DNA of 64,000 nt, from positions 39,712-103,711 of the forward strand of contig CANRNY010000001.1 in assembly GCA_947632085.1 (NCBI GenBank). The letters are read 5' to 3'. Positions 1-10,311 of the stretch are shown in pieces. Position 1 is the first letter of the stretch. Each line of letters opens with the position of its first letter. The notes under the pieces are model-generated. The model was not told where the DNA came from and did not search any database. It was given only the letters and a program-made list of their open reading frames with translations. The position numbers were made by a program, and so were the translations under genes. Source of the DNA: an uncultured Bacilli bacterium. GTDB lineage: Bacteria > Bacillota_I > Bacilli_A > RF39 > UBA660.

Positions 1-435
1 CTTTCTCGTATTTTATCTAATAAAAGTTATGATGCTATAACTTTATCAAATATTTACGAATACTTAAATTATGGTAAAGATATTGCTTATCACAAAGCAT
101 TAAAATATCGTAATTTCGTTATAACTAGTTTATTACCTCACCTAAATCCTAATGGTACTGTTATGGTTTCTTACTTATATGCTTTTAGTAAGTATTTAAA
201 AGACGATTTCGATAAAATGTATCAAGAAAATCCAAGTAAGTTAGTTCCATCAGGAGCTATGACTTTAGATCAGTACCCTTATTATATGACAGGTCTAACT
301 ACACAAAATTTATCTTATTCTCAATTATTAGATGCCTTTAAAGATGATCATCTAGAATATTTACCAACCGAACATATTGAGTTTGGTCAAAGTAAAGATA
401 TGTCTCATGATTTAGCTGTATATTTAAAAAAATGA
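1..435 (+). CDS. C-terminal part of a protein truncated at the window edge, possibly a DUF3419/SAM-dependent transferase-like protein
   Basis: The frame of ORF 163..435 is open back to base 1 (LSRILSNKSYDAITLSNIYEYLNYGKDIAYHKALKYRN...); stop TGA at 433-435. Family assignment is tentative. Confidence 0.55.
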   Translation, partial: LSRILSNKSYDAITLSNIYEYLNYGKDIAYHKALKYRNFVITSLLPHLNPNGTVMVSYLYAFSKYLKDDFDKMYQENPSKLVPSGAMTLDQYPYYMTGLTTQNLSYSQLLDAFKDDHLEYLPTEHIEFGQSKDMSHDLAVYLKK

Positions 436-466
436 CATTGGTCACCCGACTAATGTCATTTTATTT
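431..466. terminator. Bidirectional intrinsic terminator between convergent genes
   Basis: aatgacatt-ggtcacccgact-aatgtcatt inverted repeat, T-rich on one side and A-rich on the other. Confidence 0.8.
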
Positions 467-1510
467 ATCTTTACTTATATCATTAGTAATAAACATTGCA
501 TCTCCAAAACTAAAGAATCGATATTTATTATCAATCGCTATTTTATAAGCATTTAATATATATTCTCTACTAGCTAAAGCTGATACTAGCATTACTAAAG
601 TACTTTTAGGTAGATGGAAATTAGTAATTAAAGCATCTATTGCTTTAAATTGATAACCTGGATATATAAATATATCTGTATTACCAGAAGTAGCTATAAA
701 TTTACCATTATTATTAGTAGCTATTGTTTCTAATGTTCTTGTACTAGTCGTCCCAACAGCTATTATTCTTCTACCCTCTTCTTTCGCTTTATTAAGTATA
801 TCAGCCGTCTCTTTATTCATAACATAATATTCACTATGCATATGATGTTCTAATATATTATCTACTTGTACTGGTCTAAAAGTCCCTAATCCTACATGTA
901 ATGTTACATATGTTATAATTATTCCTTTATCTTGTATTTTATTAAGTAATTCTTTAGTAAAATGAAGTCCTGCCGTTGGTGCTGCTGCACTTCCACTAAT
1001 TTTAGCATAAACAGTTTGATATCTATCTTGATCTTTTAACTGTTTATGAATATAAGGTGGAAGTGGCATAGTTCCTAATTTATCTAATATTTCCATTAAT
1101 ATACCTTTATATATTAACTTAACATGTGTAAGTCCTTCATCATATTTACTTATTACTTGAGCTTTTAATAAACCATCTCCAAAAGATATTATTGTTCCTT
1201 CTTTTAATCTTTTAGCAGGTTTAGATAAACATTCCCAAGTATCATCACCTAAATCTTTAAGTAATAATAATTCAATACTTGCATTAGTTTCTTCTTTACT
1301 ACCTATAAGTCTAGCAGGTATTACTTTAGTATCATTTAAAACTAATACATCCCCTTTATGTAAATAATCTATTATATTCATAAAGTGTTCATGAATAATC
1401 TCCCCATTATTTTTATTTAAAATAAGTAATTTAGAACTATCTCTTTTTTCTAAAGGTGTCTGCGCAATTAATTCTTCCGGTAATTCATAATCAAATTCAC
1501 TTATATCCAT
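461..1510 (-). CDS. queA: S-adenosylmethionine:tRNA ribosyltransferase-isomerase QueA
   Basis: [29 protein letters not shown]...; [13 protein letters not shown] and [10 protein letters not shown] motifs. Start placed at the internal Met of ORF 461..1543. Confidence 0.95.
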   Translation of the reverse strand: MDISEFDYELPEELIAQTPLEKRDSSKLLILNKNNGEIIHEHFMNIIDYLHKGDVLVLNDTKVIPARLIGSKEETNASIELLLLKDLGDDTWECLSKPAKRLKEGTIISFGDGLLKAQVISKYDEGLTHVKLIYKGILMEILDKLGTMPLPPYIHKQLKDQDRYQTVYAKISGSAAAPTAGLHFTKELLNKIQDKGIIITYVTLHVGLGTFRPVQVDNILEHHMHSEYYVMNKETADILNKAKEEGRRIIAVGTTSTRTLETIATNNNGKFIATSGNTDIFIYPGYQFKAIDALITNFHLPKSTLVMLVSALASREYILNAYKIAIDNKYRFFSFGDAMFITNDISKDK

Positions 1511-1579
1511 AATCTCACTTCCAAACATTAACATTATATACAAAAAGTCAATTAAAATAAAGAATAACTTTCGTTATTC

Positions 1580-2476
1580 TTATTTTAATTTATTAAATAC
1601 TCCCCCACATAAACTTAATAGAAGTATTACTACGTATATTAAGATATTTATATGTACAATATTTATTACTATCGCTAAACCCATACCTAGTAATAACGCA
1701 TATATTATTCTTCCCATTTTAACTACTGGTGTTGCTACACTAATAGTACCTACATAAACTAAGTTAAACATTAAACCACTTTGTAAACTATTAACTAGTA
1801 TATCTTTAAAACCAATACCTAGTACAAAAGCTATTATTACACTAACTATTGCATAACCTAATAACGCTATTATTGGTATTTCTTTTTTATAATATGAATT
1901 AAAGAATAATATTATAAATCCTACTATTGCTAGTAATGTACTAGTAGTACCTATATTACCAGCATAACCACCAATAAATAAGTTCTTTAAACTAGTACTA
2001 AATCCTTCAGTTATTTCATAGTTATTACCTACTGTATTAATACCCATAGCAACAAGTATTACATATAATATACATTTAAATAATGCTACTTGATTAATCG
2101 CTATTTTATTATCAATATATTTTAAAATAATATCTATAATTATTATAAGTGGTATTGTAAGCCATAAATAATCTAATGGTCCACATACTAAGTAACATAA
2201 AGCATTAATATATGGTACTAATGAATTAACTACATTATGTGAATCATCTTCTTTTTTAATACCCATATAGTAATATATTTCAAATACATAACTAAGTACT
2301 ATTATTACTATAGGTATTACTAAGTATTGTAATGATAGGAATAATGACATATATCCATGTTGATATGGTACTAAGCCATTTTTATAAAACCCATAAACTA
2401 TAAGTGGTAAGATACTTATTATATAAAGTATATTAATCCCTAAAACTTTATTTTTCTTTAATAAATCCTTTTCCAT
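1580..2476 (-). CDS. RnfD/NqrB-like electron transport membrane subunit (divergent)
   Basis: Polytopic protein directly downstream of an RnfC-like gene; GNIGTTSTLL and SGLMFN..ATPVVKMGRIIYALLLG segments align by eye with RnfD. Confidence 0.7.
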   Translation of the reverse strand: MEKDLLKKNKVLGINILYIISILPLIVYGFYKNGLVPYQHGYMSLFLSLQYLVIPIVIIVLSYVFEIYYYMGIKKEDDSHNVVNSLVPYINALCYLVCGPLDYLWLTIPLIIIIDIILKYIDNKIAINQVALFKCILYVILVAMGINTVGNNYEITEGFSTSLKNLFIGGYAGNIGTTSTLLAIVGFIILFFNSYYKKEIPIIALLGYAIVSVIIAFVLGIGFKDILVNSLQSGLMFNLVYVGTISVATPVVKMGRIIYALLLGMGLAIVINIVHINILIYVVILLLSLCGGVFNKLK

Positions 2477-2478
2477 AA

Positions 2479-3612
2479 TTATTTCTCCTTATTTAATAAA
2501 TTTATATTGGCTGGACATACATTATTACATAGTCCACATCTAATACAAGAAGGATCTAATTTTTTATCTAAAGGATTAATATTTACTGGACATATATCTA
2601 CGCATTTACCACATCTAATACATTTAGATACTTTTATATCTTCATGATCTAGGATAAATATTGTTTTAACGTTATCATTAACTATTAAAGCTTCAATATT
2701 ATCACATTTAACTCTTCTCATATAATTATTTAGGAATATATCTCTTCCTGTTAAGTCAACATTTATTGCTTGATCTAATATTTTCGCTAAACTAGTTCCA
2801 TAACGACATTTAACTACTGTTATTTTATCTGTTCCATTAAGACAAATGGTAACATATCTTTCGCTAGTAGGTAAGCCATCTTTTAAAGCAACATATATTT
2901 TATCTAAAGCAAATGCATCAAAGAATAGTAAGTCTTCGTATTTATATTCTTTAAAGTATTTTCTCGCTAAACAAGGATTGGTTGTAAATGGGAACTCTTC
3001 ATCTATTGTTTTAAATATTATATTTGGATATTTAGCAATTATTTTTCTTGCTGCTTCGATATTGTTTTCATCGTATTTATTAAGTAGTAAGTAAGCCGTT
3101 AAGTTAAATGCATTGGATAGTACTTCAGTTATTTCTAGTATTTTATCCATTTTTTCTTCTAGTATGTAGTTATTATTAAATTGATATGGTTCAATATCCA
3201 TTGCATTTACGATAAGTACTTTATTTTTATTAGCAAGTTTTTCAGCTATTAATTTATTTTCATAATCAATACCTATTTCTTGACATATACTTATTATTTC
3301 TTCTTTTTTTAGTTTACTTATATCATCATTAGTATTATCAGAAGTAATAGTTGAATCAGCATTATCATTAGTAATATTTATTGCACCACTTTTTACTATT
3401 GCAACACCTGATATTGTCGCATATGTTTTTATTCCATTACTACTTTCTTTAAGTAATTGATTTATATAAACTTTATCTCCGTCATTTACGTAAACTTTAT
3501 CATCTTTTTTAATATAAAAGGTAACTTCTGTTGGATTTAAATATTCTTGTTTTTTAATATCAAGATTTTGTTCATCATTTTTAAATCTGTAAGTAAGTTG
3601 CACACTAACCAC
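2479..3612 (-). CDS. RnfC-like protein with two 4Fe-4S clusters (divergent)
   Basis: C-terminal CIRCGKCVDICPVNINP and CIRCGLCNNVCPANINLL; N-terminal biotinyl-like fold region; DIEPY in place of ECEPY. Confidence 0.75.
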   Translation of the reverse strand: MVSVQLTYRFKNDEQNLDIKKQEYLNPTEVTFYIKKDDKVYVNDGDKVYINQLLKESSNGIKTYATISGVAIVKSGAINITNDNADSTITSDNTNDDISKLKKEEIISICQEIGIDYENKLIAEKLANKNKVLIVNAMDIEPYQFNNNYILEEKMDKILEITEVLSNAFNLTAYLLLNKYDENNIEAARKIIAKYPNIIFKTIDEEFPFTTNPCLARKYFKEYKYEDLLFFDAFALDKIYVALKDGLPTSERYVTICLNGTDKITVVKCRYGTSLAKILDQAINVDLTGRDIFLNNYMRRVKCDNIEALIVNDNVKTIFILDHEDIKVSKCIRCGKCVDICPVNINPLDKKLDPSCIRCGLCNNVCPANINLLNKEK

Positions 3613-5391
3613 CTAATCTTTCTCTTTATCCTTTTCTTCTAAGTAAGTTTTAAGCTCTTTAGCAACATTTTCTGGTAGTATTTCTTCTAGTTCTTCTATA
3701 CTCGCCATTTTTATTTTAGCTAAGCTACCAAATTTTTTAATTAGAGCTTTTTTTCTAGATGGACCAATCCCCTCAATATCATCTAGTACACTACTAATGC
3801 TTCCTTTGCTTCTTAGTGTTCTATGATAAGTAATCGTAAATCTATGTACTTCATCTTGCATTCTTGTTAAGTAGTGAAATACATTACTCATTCTATCTAT
3901 ATTATACACACTAAAATCAGAAGAAATCAAGTCATTAGTACGATGTTTATCATTCTTCTTTAATCCAACTACTTTTATATTTAGGTGTAATAGTTGTAAT
4001 ATTTCTAAAGCTGCTCTTATTTGATTCTCCCCACCATCAACGATTATTAAATCAGGTAATGTGGTTTTCTCTACTAAAGCTCTTTGATATCGACGATATA
4101 ATATTTCTTTCATTGTATTATAATCATCATTTACATCAACTGATACTTTATATTTACGATATTCATTTTTAGCTGGTTTACCATCTATAAAAACTACCAT
4201 CCCCGATACTGCAAAACTACCAAAAAGATTCGAGTTATCAAAAACATCTATACGATTGATATAATCCATTCCCAGTAATTCAGCTAATTCTTCATTAGCT
4301 TTACTTGTTCGAGCATCATCTTTTTGTATTTCTTCAAATTTATTATTTAAATTCATTTTCGCATTATCATACGCCATCTTAATTAAATCTTTTTTAACAC
4401 CCTTTTGTGGTACTAAAATATTTGTATCAACTACACTTCTTATATTATCAATATTTAATGTCTCCGGTATTAATATCTCTTTAGGTACTTCATTACGTGT
4501 ATAAAACTGCGCAATAAAGTATTCTACATCATCTTCAATATCTATATTAATTGGTAGTATTGTATTCTTATGATTTAATAACTTACCATTACGAATAAAT
4601 AGTATTTCAATTGATAAATAACCATTATCTACATAATACGCAATAACATCTCGATTAACAAAATCATGTAGTTCTACTTTTTGTTTATCTAATACGATAT
4701 CTATATATTCTAATTCTTTCTTTAAGTCTAACGCCATTTCATAGTTTAAATTCTCACTATATACTTTTATTTTATCCATTATCTTATTTCTCAGTACTTC
4801 ATCATTACCTCTTAAAAAAGATAATATTTCTTGTTCCATCTCTTTTACTTTATCTTGATCAATACTTTTACTACAGTATCCTAAACACTCACCAATATGG
4901 TAATAAAGACATAAATCTTTTTTATTGCCTTCACATTTCTTTAACGGATATAATCTATTAAGTAAATTAACTATTCTTCTAGCTGCATAAGCATTTGGAT
5001 AAGGTCCAAATAACTTCTTATTATCTTTTTTCTTTATATTTAGATATCTCGATACTTTAAGTCTTGGATAAGGATTACTTATATATTCGATATACGGATA
5101 ACTCTTATCATCCGTAAGCATTATATTATATTTAGGATTAAATTCTTTAATTAAATTAATTTCTATAATAAATGCTTCTAACTCTGAACTAGCTACTAAA
5201 TAAGTAAAATCATCTATTAAACTAACCATCTTAGCAGTCTTACCAGTATGTACGCGATTAAAGTATGAAGATAATCTTTTATGTAAGTCTTTAGCTTTCC
5301 CAACATATATTATCGTTCCGTTTTTATCTTTCATCTGATAAGAACCAGGTTTATGAGGTACTAAAGCTAACTTTTCTTTAAATCTCATCAT
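3613..5391 (-). CDS. uvrC: Excinuclease ABC subunit C
   Basis: GIY-YIG start (PGSYQMKDKNGTIIYVGKAKDLHKRLSSYF), UVR motif, C-terminal HhH (DDIEGIGPSRKKALIKKFGS). Confidence 0.96.
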   Translation of the reverse strand: MMRFKEKLALVPHKPGSYQMKDKNGTIIYVGKAKDLHKRLSSYFNRVHTGKTAKMVSLIDDFTYLVASSELEAFIIEINLIKEFNPKYNIMLTDDKSYPYIEYISNPYPRLKVSRYLNIKKKDNKKLFGPYPNAYAARRIVNLLNRLYPLKKCEGNKKDLCLYYHIGECLGYCSKSIDQDKVKEMEQEILSFLRGNDEVLRNKIMDKIKVYSENLNYEMALDLKKELEYIDIVLDKQKVELHDFVNRDVIAYYVDNGYLSIEILFIRNGKLLNHKNTILPINIDIEDDVEYFIAQFYTRNEVPKEILIPETLNIDNIRSVVDTNILVPQKGVKKDLIKMAYDNAKMNLNNKFEEIQKDDARTSKANEELAELLGMDYINRIDVFDNSNLFGSFAVSGMVVFIDGKPAKNEYRKYKVSVDVNDDYNTMKEILYRRYQRALVEKTTLPDLIIVDGGENQIRAALEILQLLHLNIKVVGLKKNDKHRTNDLISSDFSVYNIDRMSNVFHYLTRMQDEVHRFTITYHRTLRSKGSISSVLDDIEGIGPSRKKALIKKFGSLAKIKMASIEELEEILPENVAKELKTYLEEKDKEKD

Positions 5392-5851
5392 GTACCTCCC
5401 TACTTTCTAAATAGTTGTATAAACCTACGCATCCCTCATATATTAAGTCATATACTGTATCAAAATCACCTGTATACCAAGGATCATCTATCATTCTTAA
5501 GCTATCAGTATATTCCATAAGTAAATGTATTTTATTACTATTATCATTCCCAAATATTCTCAGTAAATCTCTTCTATTTCGCTCTTCCATTACAACAATT
5601 AAATCATACTTATCATAATCTTCTTTTTTTATCTGAGTCGCCACATGTTTTTCTATTGTAACACCTTTTTCTTCTAATTTTCTTAAAGCTGGAGGATATA
5701 TTGGATTTCCTAACTCTTCTATACTAGTCGCTCTAGATACACAACTATACTTATATCTTTTATTATTCTTATATATTAAGTCTTTAAATATCATTTCGGC
5801 CATTGGACTACGACAAATATTTCCATAACAAACAAATACTATATTATCCAT
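5378..5851 (-). CDS. Low-molecular-weight protein-tyrosine phosphatase
   Basis: N-terminal VCYGNICRSPMAE (CX5R P-loop) and C-terminal DDPWYTGDF; overlaps uvrC start. Confidence 0.92.
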   Translation of the reverse strand: MDNIVFVCYGNICRSPMAEMIFKDLIYKNNKRYKYSCVSRATSIEELGNPIYPPALRKLEEKGVTIEKHVATQIKKEDYDKYDLIVVMEERNRRDLLRIFGNDNSNKIHLLMEYTDSLRMIDDPWYTGDFDTVYDLIYEGCVGLYNYLESREVHDEI

Positions 5852-5915
5852 ATTTATCTCTCCAATCTCTCTACTATTATAACCGATATTATAACTTTAT
5901 AAAACAAGAAAAAAA

Positions 5916-6365
5916 CTACCTTTTAGTTTTTTTCTTTTTTAACTTCGTACGTTCCTTAATCTCTTCTACAACTAATTTATCTTCCTTATCTTTCATATCT
6001 TGTAAAACAAATAATATTACATGTAAAGCCACTAAGTAATAACATATCATTCTTATATAACTATATAATAAGTTAAAAAAACCTCTATCTGGTAAAGAAC
6101 TAAAACAAAAAATTATTAAAGCAATAACCGATATATAACCAACTAACCCTTTCTTCATTTTAAATAAATCATTTCTATCTAATACATATATTACATATAT
6201 AATACTTATAAATGAAATAATATCATATATAATCGTATACATTAAGTAATCTTTTTCAATTAAAATAGACAAAATCGCAGGTAAAAAATATATTACAAAA
6301 ACTAGTAATAAAAAACTAGGTATTGGACTTTTTCTAAATCTATCTTCCATATATATCACATCCAA
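5916..6365 (-). CDS. Small multi-pass membrane protein, unknown function
   Basis: 149-aa ORF with about four hydrophobic segments and a K-rich tail. Confidence 0.6.
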   Translation of the reverse strand: MDVIYMEDRFRKSPIPSFLLLVFVIYFLPAILSILIEKDYLMYTIIYDIISFISIIYVIYVLDRNDLFKMKKGLVGYISVIALIIFCFSSLPDRGFFNLLYSYIRMICYYLVALHVILFVLQDMKDKEDKLVVEEIKERTKLKKKKTKR

Positions 6366-6420
6366 GTTAAGTATATCATAAACCTTAAGTAAATATGATA
6401 TAATATCTTCAGGTGAAATT

Positions 6421-6774
6421 ATGAAATTAATTAATGAATCTTTAGTCGAAATAAAAAAATCTAAATTTATTGGTTTATATTATGAAGTAAATAGTGTTGA
6501 AGAAGTAAATACTATATTAAATGATTTAAAAAAAGAACATAAGAAAGCTCGACATATGCCCTATGCTTATAAAATAGGAAGTATAGCTAAGAAAACTGAT
6601 GATAAAGAACCAAGTAATACTGCTGGACTACCCATCTATAATTTAATTGAAAGAAAAAATTTAGATAATTGTTTAATTGTTGTTATAAGATATTTTGGTG
6701 GCACTAAACTAGGTGCTGGTAATTTACTAAGAGCTTATGTTGATGCTGCTAATAAAGCAATAAAAGACCTTTAA
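6421..6774 (+). CDS. YigZ/IMPACT (UPF0029) family protein, short form
   Basis: KKSKFIG..., PYAYKIG, DDKEPSNTAGLPI, VIRYFGGTKLGAGNLLRAY motifs; lacks the usual C-terminal extension. Confidence 0.88.
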   Translation: MKLINESLVEIKKSKFIGLYYEVNSVEEVNTILNDLKKEHKKARHMPYAYKIGSIAKKTDDKEPSNTAGLPIYNLIERKNLDNCLIVVIRYFGGTKLGAGNLLRAYVDAANKAIKDL

Positions 6775-6786
6775 AAGGTCTTTTTA
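6762..6786 (+). terminator. Intrinsic terminator
   Basis: aaaagacctttaaaaggtctttttt-type hairpin plus T tract. Confidence 0.75.
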
Positions 6787-7308
6787 TATTAAAACATCAT
6801 CTATATCTTTACGTGGTCTTTCATGTGGATTTTGCATCTTTTTCCCTACTCCAATACAAGATATAGTATCATCCTTAATATTAAATAATTCTTTAATCTC
6901 TTCATTAACTAAATTAGTATTGCCAATCCATAAAGTACCTAAACCTAAATCCGTAAAATATAAAATAATATTTTCTATACACGCTCCAATCGATATAATA
7001 TTCATATCTCTATCTCCTAACTCATCATTATCATAAAATACCATAATTAAGTTAGGAACTTCCTTTATAATTGAAGCTGTATGTGGTCCAGTATGTCCCG
7101 GAATATCTTTAGTCTTATCTAAAAGTAACTAAGCTACTTTATTCTTTTCTTCCGTACTTAATATCTTAAATTTCCATGGTTGTCTATTATGAGCACTAGG
7201 TGCTTTAATCCCCATCTTAATTCCTTCTCTTAAAATACTTTCATCTATTACTTCATCACTATAAACTCTAATACTTCTTCTTTTTAATATAGTATCTACT
7301 GTTTCCAT
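6784..7308 (-). pseudogene. Nitroreductase family gene with one in-frame TAG
   Basis: METVDTILKRRSIRVYSDEVIDESILREGIKMGIKAPSAHNRQPWKFKILSTEEKNKVA*LLLDKTKDIPGHTGPHTASIIKEVPNLIMVFYDNDELG...; one frame from ATG at 7306-7308 through ORF 6784..7044. TAG at 7129-7131. Confidence 0.85.
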
Positions 7309-7355
7309 CTAATCACCACTCTTATTTTACCATAAATATAGGAATATCAAACTAT

Positions 7356-7380
7356 AAAAGACCTTTTTAAAGGTCTTTTA
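7356..7380 (-). terminator. Terminator of surface protein gene 1
   Basis: aaaagacctttttaaaggtctttta hairpin. Confidence 0.75.
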
Positions 7381-7833
7381 TTACATTAAATACTTTTTAT
7401 TAACTTGAAAATATATTAAAGCTCCTAAAGAAATTAATACTACAAATAATGCTATTAATATACCATCAGATGTATTTGGAGATAGTATTGTTTTAGTATT
7501 TGTAAATAATACTTTCTTTTCAACACCTTCCTCTATTGTACCTTTATCTCCATCTTTAGTAACATCATAACCATTTACAGCTTTTTCTGTAACTTCATAT
7601 TTTATACCTTCAGGAATATTTATTGCTGTTTTACTTTCTCCATCTTTCAATGTGAATGTAGCAACACCATCCTTAAATTCCATCTCACCATATTTCCCAT
7701 TAATATTTTTATCACTTAATGTAACAGTGAAAGTAAATTCTTTATCTCTAGTTTTATTCTTTTCTTTATTACTATCAACTACTTTTTTAGTAACAGTAAG
7801 TAATCCAGTCTTAGCTTTAGTATTAGTAAATAA
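7364..7833. repeat. ~470-bp direct repeat copy A (3' end of surface gene 1 plus terminator arm)
   Basis: Read by eye as identical to 11753..12222; divergence begins right after 'attagtaaataa'. Confidence 0.9.
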
Positions 7834-10311
7834 TACTTCAGCAATATCTGCACTTGGTATTACACCTTCATTATTTTTAGCAGACATTTGGAATTCACTA
7901 TCTTGTTCTTCTTCGATTTTATATTTCGTACCAACAGGAAGTCCAATTAATCTTATACTTTCGCCACCACCTAAGCTAATAGTCGCAGTCTTAGTAGTAG
8001 AATCATTTTCATCATTAGTAAATGGTAAGAAATATTGTTTGTCTTCTCCATTTTTAGTATATAGATATGCATCTGTTAAATCTTCAGATAATGGAAGGTT
8101 TAAAGTAATAGTAAAATTAAATTGTCTATTTTTTTGTTCTTCACCATCTAAACCAAATACTTTTTTAGATATTTCTAAATCACCATAATTTTTATCCCAA
8201 TTAACTACTTTAACATATGTATTATGTCCATACGCATTTTCAACTGTTCCAGAATATCTATTATCCTCTTGTTTCAAACCAGGTACATCAGATGAATAAT
8301 AAACTTTATAATTATCTGATGACTCTTCAATAATATCGACATTTAAATCTCTAAACTTCGATTCGGAATGAGAAACATTTGCAGAACAATACCACCAAAC
8401 TTTAACATTACCAGCTTCTCCATCCTCATCACTTTTATTTGAGAAAAGTACATGTTCATACTTATCATATTCTGAAGCTATTTTATCACTATATTTCTTA
8501 TATTCATCGCCATATTGTTCCTCTAAATATTCTAAATAATCATTATAATAAAATTTATTTTTTATATAATTATAATATGAATCACTATATTTATCTTGAG
8601 CAAAACTTTCTAAAGTTAAGTCATCCAAATAATTCTTACGTGTTGAATCTAAAGATTGATTATATTCTTTTTTCAACTCATTAGCATTTTCAATTTTATA
8701 TTTAGAATAATAATAGTCATAATAACTTTTAAAAAAATCACGGCGAAGATTAGGATATTTTTCCTTGACATAATCTTCTATTGAATCATAATCACTACCA
8801 TTATTATTATATTCATCGCCATATTTTTCTTCAATATATTTTAAATATTCGTCGTCATAGTCATCATAATAATAACCATATATTCGATCAAACTTATCAG
8901 CAACAAATGAATCATAACTCTTACAATAATAATTATCACAATATTCTTCTGTATTATATTCTTTTACTTTTCTGTATTCATCGCCATATTTCTTTTCTAA
9001 ATATTGTGAAAATTCCTCTTTATACATATCCTTAACTTTATCATAATTTTCCCTCGTAAAATAACTCTCATAGCTTGAACAATACTTATGTGCACAATAA
9101 TCTTGAATAGAATCAAAATCATTATAGTTATCATAATCACTATACCAATCTTCTAAATATGCCCAATATTCATCATAATATTCAGTATGTTCTTCTCTTA
9201 AATATTTATCATAATTATAATCATATTTATTATAAACATAAGAATCAATAGACATAGCATATGATGCATTATAAGGCTTTGTTAATCCAACATACCCATC
9301 ACTCGATACTAATACTTTAAAATTAGTTTCCCATTCATTTAAGTTCGGTGGATACATTTCTTTTTCTAATTTAAAAGTACTTTTAATACCTGGAACTAAA
9401 CTACCTGAAGCCGTCGTTAAACAACCTTGATTAAGTAATGAATTATCATCACTTGGTACATTTAATTTTTTATGTGATAAATTTACTCTAATTACATTGT
9501 CTTCATTATAAACTAATGTGTTTAAAGATGAATGACAACTATTATGCCAGTCACAATAATTATTAATAGAATAAACTTTCAATTTATTATCTTCTTTTTT
9601 TACTATAATTTTTATAGGATCGAGAAATGTATAGCCATTTTCAGAAAACTCGGATTCATATATCAAATATTTTCCTTCCGGAAGACCCGTGATTTTTATA
9701 TCACCATTCTTATCAGTTTTCATTTGTGTAGATTTTATTTCAGAATCTGTTAAATTTTTTATTGTATACCCATCATTAGTTTTATCAAAAATAACATATT
9801 TTTTAATGTAAAAATCAGATACTTCATACAAACTTTCACAATCATCTCCATAACCGCTATCACAAACATTGTTATAATCAAATTCTGGTTCTACACAAAT
9901 TTCATCTAATTCCTCAATTTCATATTGATAATATTCTTCAAATGTTTCATAATTTTCTTGAAAGTAAGAACTATTTTCGTATTCTTTTTTTAATTGATTT
10001 TTATACTCATCAGTCTTATATTCATCACAAGGAGCACCCATATTACCTTCATACAAATTGTTAGTAGCCGTAGCCATCTTTATACCGACATTAGATAATG
10101 GTTTTTTAGTTCCATTATCATTTTCTTCTGTATGAATAATTATATCTACTGTCTCAGTTCCTTCTGGTAAAGTAAATTCAGAGACATAGTCATTCGCTTT
10201 CGTATTAATTGCAACCGTTAAAATAATAAAACATGCTAAGAAGAATAAAACACTTATTCCAAATATTCTTCTATTTCTATATAAGTAATTACTATTTTTA
10301 TTGTTTTTCAT
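7381..10311 (-). CDS. Surface protein 1: Tyr-rich repeat, Cna-B/pilin-like domains, C-terminal SPNTSD anchor
   Basis: N-terminal TM/signal (YLYRNRRIFGISVLFFLACFIILTVAINTKA), KTDKNGDIKITGLPEGKYLIYESE domain, YLEEQYGDEYKKY-type repeats, two C-terminal LTVTKKVV..FTVTL domains, SPNTSDGILIALFVVLISLGALIYFQVNKKYLM. Confidence 0.85.
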   Translation of the reverse strand: MKNNKNSNYLYRNRRIFGISVLFFLACFIILTVAINTKANDYVSEFTLPEGTETVDIIIHTEENDNGTKKPLSNVGIKMATATNNLYEGNMGAPCDEYKTDEYKNQLKKEYENSSYFQENYETFEEYYQYEIEELDEICVEPEFDYNNVCDSGYGDDCESLYEVSDFYIKKYVIFDKTNDGYTIKNLTDSEIKSTQMKTDKNGDIKITGLPEGKYLIYESEFSENGYTFLDPIKIIVKKEDNKLKVYSINNYCDWHNSCHSSLNTLVYNEDNVIRVNLSHKKLNVPSDDNSLLNQGCLTTASGSLVPGIKSTFKLEKEMYPPNLNEWETNFKVLVSSDGYVGLTKPYNASYAMSIDSYVYNKYDYNYDKYLREEHTEYYDEYWAYLEDWYSDYDNYNDFDSIQDYCAHKYCSSYESYFTRENYDKVKDMYKEEFSQYLEKKYGDEYRKVKEYNTEEYCDNYYCKSYDSFVADKFDRIYGYYYDDYDDEYLKYIEEKYGDEYNNNGSDYDSIEDYVKEKYPNLRRDFFKSYYDYYYSKYKIENANELKKEYNQSLDSTRKNYLDDLTLESFAQDKYSDSYYNYIKNKFYYNDYLEYLEEQYGDEYKKYSDKIASEYDKYEHVLFSNKSDEDGEAGNVKVWWYCSANVSHSESKFRDLNVDIIEESSDNYKVYYSSDVPGLKQEDNRYSGTVENAYGHNTYVKVVNWDKNYGDLEISKKVFGLDGEEQKNRQFNFTITLNLPLSEDLTDAYLYTKNGEDKQYFLPFTNDENDSTTKTATISLGGGESIRLIGLPVGTKYKIEEEQDSEFQMSAKNNEGVIPSADIAEVLFTNTKAKTGLLTVTKKVVDSNKEKNKTRDKEFTFTVTLSDKNINGKYGEMEFKDGVATFTLKDGESKTAINIPEGIKYEVTEKAVNGYDVTKDGDKGTIEEGVEKKVLFTNTKTILSPNTSDGILIALFVVLISLGALIYFQVNKKYLM

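Noticed and set aside
433-435. Mollicute-style genetic code (TGA = Trp)
   Set aside because: TGA serves as the stop of the first CDS, and Trp residues in the genes are encoded by TGG.
2846-3094. Plus-strand ORFs inside rnfC, lmw-PTP, mutS, nusB and ylbL genes (e.g. 2846..3094, 5415..5618, 37156..37338, 43328..43516, 47977..48411)
   Set aside because: Antisense shadows of well-supported genes, with no independent evidence.
7129-7131. TAG codon reassignment or pyrrolysine/suppression
   Set aside because: TAG is used as the stop of uvrC and of the 26-aa peptide, and no other in-frame TAG was noticed; a point nonsense mutation is simpler.
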